From Rhizobiaceae bacterium (lineage in GTDB: Bacteria; Pseudomonadota; Alphaproteobacteria; Rhizobiales; Rhizobiaceae): a stretch of DNA of 64,000 nt. Numbering within the stretch: the stretch's first letter is position 1; each line of letters opens with the position of its first letter. The stretch is from assembly GCA_028281105.1 (NCBI GenBank), contig JANQKQ010000055.1, forward strand, positions 28,875 to 92,874. Direction: 5' to 3'. Positions 60,424 through 64,000 of this stretch are shown one piece after another. The notes beneath the pieces are model-generated. The model made no database searches and was not told where the DNA came from. It was given only the letters and a program-made list of their open reading frames with translations. A program made the translations under genes and the position numbers.

Positions 60424-63321
60424 ATGGCCATGAAGGCTGGCGATCACCTGTTTCTGGTCGACGGATCGGCCTATATCTTCCGCGCCTATCACGCCCTGCC
60501 GCCGCTGACTCGCAAGTCGGACGGGCTGCCCGTCGGCGCGGTTTCCGGCTTCTGCAACATGCTATGGAAGCTGCTGCAGGACGCCCGCGATACGTCAGTC
60601 GGCGTTGTGCCGACCCATTTCGCGGTGATCTTCGACTATTCGTCCAAGACCTTCCGCAACGAGATTTTCCCCGAATACAAGGCCAACCGCGAAGCGCCGC
60701 CCGAAGACCTGCGCCCGCAGTTCGGCCTGATCCGCCAGGCCACCCGCGCCTTCAACCTGCCCTGCATCGAAACAGAGGGCTTCGAGGCCGATGATCTCAT
60801 TGCCACCTATGCCCGGCTGGCGCGCGAGGCGGATGCGGAGGTGACCATCATCTCCTCGGACAAGGACTTGATGCAGCTGGTCGGTCCCGGCGTCATCATG
60901 TACGACCAGATGAAGGACCGCACCGTCGGCGTCGACCAAGTCAGGGAGAGATACGGCGTCGACCCGGAGAAGATGATCGACCTGCAGGCGCTGGCCGGCG
61001 ATTCCACCGACAACATTCCGGGCGTGCCGGGCATCGGGCCGAAAACGGCGGCGCAGCTACTCGACGAATATGGCGATCTGGAAACGCTGCTCGAGCGCGC
61101 TTCCGAGATCAAGCAGAACAAGCGGCGCGAGAACCTGATCGAACACGCCGATCTCGCCCGCATCTCCAAGCAGCTGGTGACGCTGCGCGACGATGTCGAC
61201 CTGGACATGCCGCTCGACGACCTGGCGTTGCAGGAAACCGACGGACCCAAGTTGATCGCCTTCCTCAAGGCGATGGAGTTCAGCTCGATTACCAAACGGG
61301 TGGCCGAAGCGACGGAGGCCGACGCGGACGAAATCGAACCAGGCGAAGTGGAAGTCGCCGGCTTCGAAGCCCAGCGCGGTCCCGATCTGGACGCCGCCGG
61401 TGATGCCGGTGAAGGCGGCGCCACGCCCGCGGACCTGGCGGCGGCCCGCCAGGCCGAGGCGAAGGCCGGCAAGATCGACACCGCCAACTATGAGTGCGTG
61501 CAAGACGTCGGAGCGCTCGAAGCCTGGGTGAACCGCATCCGCGAGGCCGGCCTGGTCGCCGTCGACACCGAGACGACTTCGCTCGATCCCATGGTCGCCG
61601 ATCTGGTGGGCATCTCGCTCGCCACCGAGCCCGGCGTCGCCTGCTACATCCCGCTGGCGCATAAATCGGGCGACGGCGATCTGCTGGGCGGCGGGCTGGT
61701 CGAGGGACAGCTTGGCGAAGCCCAGGCGCTCGAAACCCTCAAGCCGGTGTTCGAAGACCCATCGATCCTCAAGATCGGCCAGAACATGAAATATGACTGG
61801 CTGGTTTTCGCCCAGCACGGCGTGTTCCTGGCTTCGCTCGATGACACCATGCTGCTGTCCTATGTGCTCGACGCCGGGCACGGCGGCAACGGCATGGACG
61901 ATCTGGCCAGACGCTGGCTCGACCACACCTGCATCTCCTACAAAGAGCTGACCGGCAGCGGCCGCCAGGCGATCACCTTCGATTTCGTGGAGCTGGACAA
62001 AGCCACCGCCTATGCGGCCGAAGACGCCGACGTCACCCTGCGCCTGTGGCGGGTTTTGAAACCGCGCCTGCCCGCCGAAGCCATGGCCACCGTCTACGAA
62101 CGGCTGGAACGGCCACTGATCGAGGTGCTGGCGCGCATGGAGCAGCGCGGCATCCAGGTGGATCGTCAAATCCTGTCGCGCTTGTCGGGCGAGCTGGCCC
62201 AGGCCGCCGCCGCCCTGGAAGCCGAGATCCACGAACTAGCCGGCGAGCCTTTCAACATCGGCTCGCCCAAGCAGCTGGGCGAGATCCTGTTCGCCAAGAT
62301 GGGCCTGCCCGGCGGCAAGAAGACCAAGACCGGACAATACTCCACCGCCGGCCAGGTGCTCGAAGAGCTGGCCATGGACGGCCACGAACTGCCGCGCAAG
62401 ATCATCTTCTGGCGCCAGCTCACCAAGCTCAAATCCACCTATACCGACGCGCTGCCTGAGTTCATCAACCAGCAGACCGGCCGGGTCCACACCTCCTACG
62501 CCATGGCGTCGACCTCGACCGGGCGGCTGTCGTCGTCCGACCCCAATCTGCAGAACATCCCGGTGCGCACCGAGGAAGGAAGGCGCATCCGCACCGCCTT
62601 CGTCGCCGAAAAAGGCAACAAGCTGCTGTCGGCGGACTATTCCCAGATCGAGCTGCGCGTGCTTGCCCACATCGCTGACATCGATCAGTTGAAACAGGCT
62701 TTCGCCGACGGGCTCGACATCCACGCAATGACCGCTTCCGAGATGTTCAACACGCCGATCGAGGGCATGGACCCGATGGTGCGCCGGCGCGCAAAGGCGA
62801 TCAACTTCGGCATCATCTACGGCATCTCCGCTTTCGGGCTCGCCAACCAGCTGTCGATCTCGCGCTCGGAGGCCAAGGAATATATCGACACCTACTTCGA
62901 GCGCTTTCCCGGCATCAGGGACTATATGGAGGAGACCAAGGCGTTCGCGCGGGAGCACGGTTTTGTGACGACCATCTTCGGCCGCCGTGCGCATTACCCG
63001 GAGATCGCCTCGTCGAACCCGGCGCATCGCGCATTCACCGAGCGTGCGGCGATCAACGCGCCGATCCAGGGCTCAGCCGCCGACATCATCCGCCGCGCCA
63101 TGGTGCGCATGGACGAGGCGCTCACGAAAACGCGCTTGGGCGCGCGGATGTTGCTGCAGGTTCACGATGAACTGATTTTCGAAGTCGCCGAAGACGAGGT
63201 AGAAGCGACCATTCCGATCGTCTGCAAGGTGATGGAGGAAGCGCCGCTGCCGGCGGTGAGCCTCAAGGTGCCACTGAAAGTCGACGCACGCGCCGCCGAC
63301 AATTGGGACGAGGCCCATTAG
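60424..63321 (+). CDS. polA: DNA polymerase I
   Basis: Repair and replication polymerase of 965 aa with all three domains. The 5' nuclease is residues about 8-300 (LVDGSAYIFRAYHALPPLTR, GFEADDLIATYARLA, ISSDKDLMQLV). The 3'-5' exonuclease spans about 355-560 with its metal residues intact: D381 and E383 in VAVDTETTSLD, and YAAEDADVTLRLW. The polymerase domain follows, with SSDPNLQNIPVRTEEGRRIR near 704, LLSADYSQIELRVLAHI, RRRAKAINFGIIYGISAFGL (finger helix) and QVHDELIFEV (H914). An Asp/Glu/Ala-rich linker near 295-350 is longer than in E. coli. ATG at 60424, 5 bp after GGAG. Confidence 0.97.
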   Translation: MAMKAGDHLFLVDGSAYIFRAYHALPPLTRKSDGLPVGAVSGFCNMLWKLLQDARDTSVGVVPTHFAVIFDYSSKTFRNEIFPEYKANREAPPEDLRPQFGLIRQATRAFNLPCIETEGFEADDLIATYARLAREADAEVTIISSDKDLMQLVGPGVIMYDQMKDRTVGVDQVRERYGVDPEKMIDLQALAGDSTDNIPGVPGIGPKTAAQLLDEYGDLETLLERASEIKQNKRRENLIEHADLARISKQLVTLRDDVDLDMPLDDLALQETDGPKLIAFLKAMEFSSITKRVAEATEADADEIEPGEVEVAGFEAQRGPDLDAAGDAGEGGATPADLAAARQAEAKAGKIDTANYECVQDVGALEAWVNRIREAGLVAVDTETTSLDPMVADLVGISLATEPGVACYIPLAHKSGDGDLLGGGLVEGQLGEAQALETLKPVFEDPSILKIGQNMKYDWLVFAQHGVFLASLDDTMLLSYVLDAGHGGNGMDDLARRWLDHTCISYKELTGSGRQAITFDFVELDKATAYAAEDADVTLRLWRVLKPRLPAEAMATVYERLERPLIEVLARMEQRGIQVDRQILSRLSGELAQAAAALEAEIHELAGEPFNIGSPKQLGEILFAKMGLPGGKKTKTGQYSTAGQVLEELAMDGHELPRKIIFWRQLTKLKSTYTDALPEFINQQTGRVHTSYAMASTSTGRLSSSDPNLQNIPVRTEEGRRIRTAFVAEKGNKLLSADYSQIELRVLAHIADIDQLKQAFADGLDIHAMTASEMFNTPIEGMDPMVRRRAKAINFGIIYGISAFGLANQLSISRSEAKEYIDTYFERFPGIRDYMEETKAFAREHGFVTTIFGRRAHYPEIASSNPAHRAFTERAAINAPIQGSAADIIRRAMVRMDEALTKTRLGARMLLQVHDELIFEVAEDEVEATIPIVCKVMEEAPLPAVSLKVPLKVDARAADNWDEAH

Positions 63322-63352
63322 GCGTGGCCGGCGCAAGGACAGGAGAAGGCAA

Positions 63353-63739
63353 ATGGCTCAAGCACAAGCAAATCCATCGCCCGGCTTCGCCAAACATCCA
63401 GGCCACACGATCACGCTGTCGCCCACCCCCGGCACTGTGACCGCCAGCGTCGACGGCGTGGAGATCGCCCGCTCATCGCGGGTATTGACGATGCACGAGG
63501 GCGACTATCCGCCGGTGCAGTACTTCCCGCGCGCCGACGTGAACGAGGCGATGCTGAAGGCCACCGACCACTCGACCCACTGCCCGTTCAAGGGCCAAGC
63601 CTCCTACTGGAACATCGCAGTTGGCGACACGGTGCTGGAGAACGCCGTCTGGGGTTATCCGGCGCCCTATGACGAAATGACCCAGATCGCCGACTACATG
63701 GCGTTCTACTCGGACCGGGTGGCGATTAGCGAGGCTTGA
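63353..63739 (+). CDS. DUF427 domain protein
   Basis: A 128-aa soluble protein covering the DUF427 family: [56 protein letters not shown] and the terminal [20 protein letters not shown]. The conserved His-Cys-Pro-Phe-Lys and Tyr-Phe-Pro motifs are intact. The family has a small beta-tent fold and no known role. ATG at 63353 after AGGAGAAGGCAA. 31 bp after polA on the same strand, possibly co-transcribed. Confidence 0.92.
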   Translation: MAQAQANPSPGFAKHPGHTITLSPTPGTVTASVDGVEIARSSRVLTMHEGDYPPVQYFPRADVNEAMLKATDHSTHCPFKGQASYWNIAVGDTVLENAVWGYPAPYDEMTQIADYMAFYSDRVAISEA

Positions 63740-63853
63740 ACCCCCCCACCCAAACGAAATCAGGGCTGCCCGATTGTCGCACAGCCGGCGATCCGCTATT
63801 GAGGTGGCCTGCTGATCGGCGTTGGGAGCTCCCCGCGCATCGCCGTATGGCCG

Positions 63854-63930
<77 letters not shown>

Positions 63931-64000
63931 AAGGCACTTTGCAAAGCAAACTGCCTTCTGAGTCTGCCACAAAACGCGGGGTCGCAGCGGCAGGTGTTTC

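Overview
The window is GC-rich chromosomal DNA from an alphaproteobacterium, most probably of the order Hyphomicrobiales (Rhizobiales). The strongest marker is the block 46674-52731, with the rhizobial order pckA-chvI-chvG-hprK-EIIA(Man)-HPr. The MoxR/DUF58/DUF4159 operon, the Lrp-type regulator divergent from hppD, several binding-protein ABC operons and many REP-like palindromes fit this. The genus cannot be told from the sequence. There is no rRNA, CRISPR array, prophage, transposase or integrase; two tRNAs are present (Thr-CGT at 11433, Arg-CCG at 63854).

Layout. 1-5000: an orphan OmpR-type response regulator, a cyclic-nucleotide-binding protein, leuC, a class I aminotransferase and a GNAT acetyltransferase. 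5214-8030: a 938-residue autotransporter. 8027-11336: a LacI-type regulator divergent from a purine-salvage pair (8-oxoguanine deaminase and a creatininase-family hydrolase, overlapping, both with non-ATG starts). 11433-13476: tRNA-Thr, an unusually AT-rich leader and a secreted lipase-like protein. 13697-14773: an NAD-dependent reductase. 14863-20886: a sugar or sugar-acid uptake and catabolism operon (binding protein, two permeases, epimerase/dehydrogenase, enolase-superfamily dehydratase) with no ATPase gene, preceded by a perfect 16+3+16 palindrome and followed by a convergent FadR-type regulator. 21029-26959: a complete peptide-type ABC operon carrying an extra NTF2-like gene. 27093-34602: a small secreted hydrolase and a four-gene MoxR/DUF58/BatA-DUF4159 operon on the minus strand. 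34766-37316: DUF1285, NUDIX and CCA-adding enzyme genes, overlapping by ATGA. 37336-37882: a DUF559 nuclease-fold gene boxed by two 53-nt inverted repeats. 37889-46654: hemF, hppD with its Lrp-type regulator, a BNR-repeat protein, an M20 amidohydrolase, a DacF-like carboxypeptidase, tusA-like, DUF924 and a BioF2-type acetyltransferase. 46674-52731: the PTS/ChvGI/PckA block. 52852-64000: BON-LysM protein, PBP1a, membrane acyltransferase, M20 dipeptidase, an isomerase/SDR pair, polA, DUF427 and tRNA-Arg.

Most of the window is ordinary core metabolism, transport and envelope functions. The less ordinary material is non-coding or cassette-like: (i) the 547-bp DUF559 cassette with inverted REP ends between cca and hemF; (ii) four consecutive hairpins at 58565-58712, two of them with the same loop sequence on different stems; (iii) a 34-bp-stem palindrome between divergent genes upstream of polA; (iv) a REP pair at 53391-53488 whose two stems differ in sequence but keep full pairing; (v) the 35-bp operator-like palindrome on the sugar ABC promoter.
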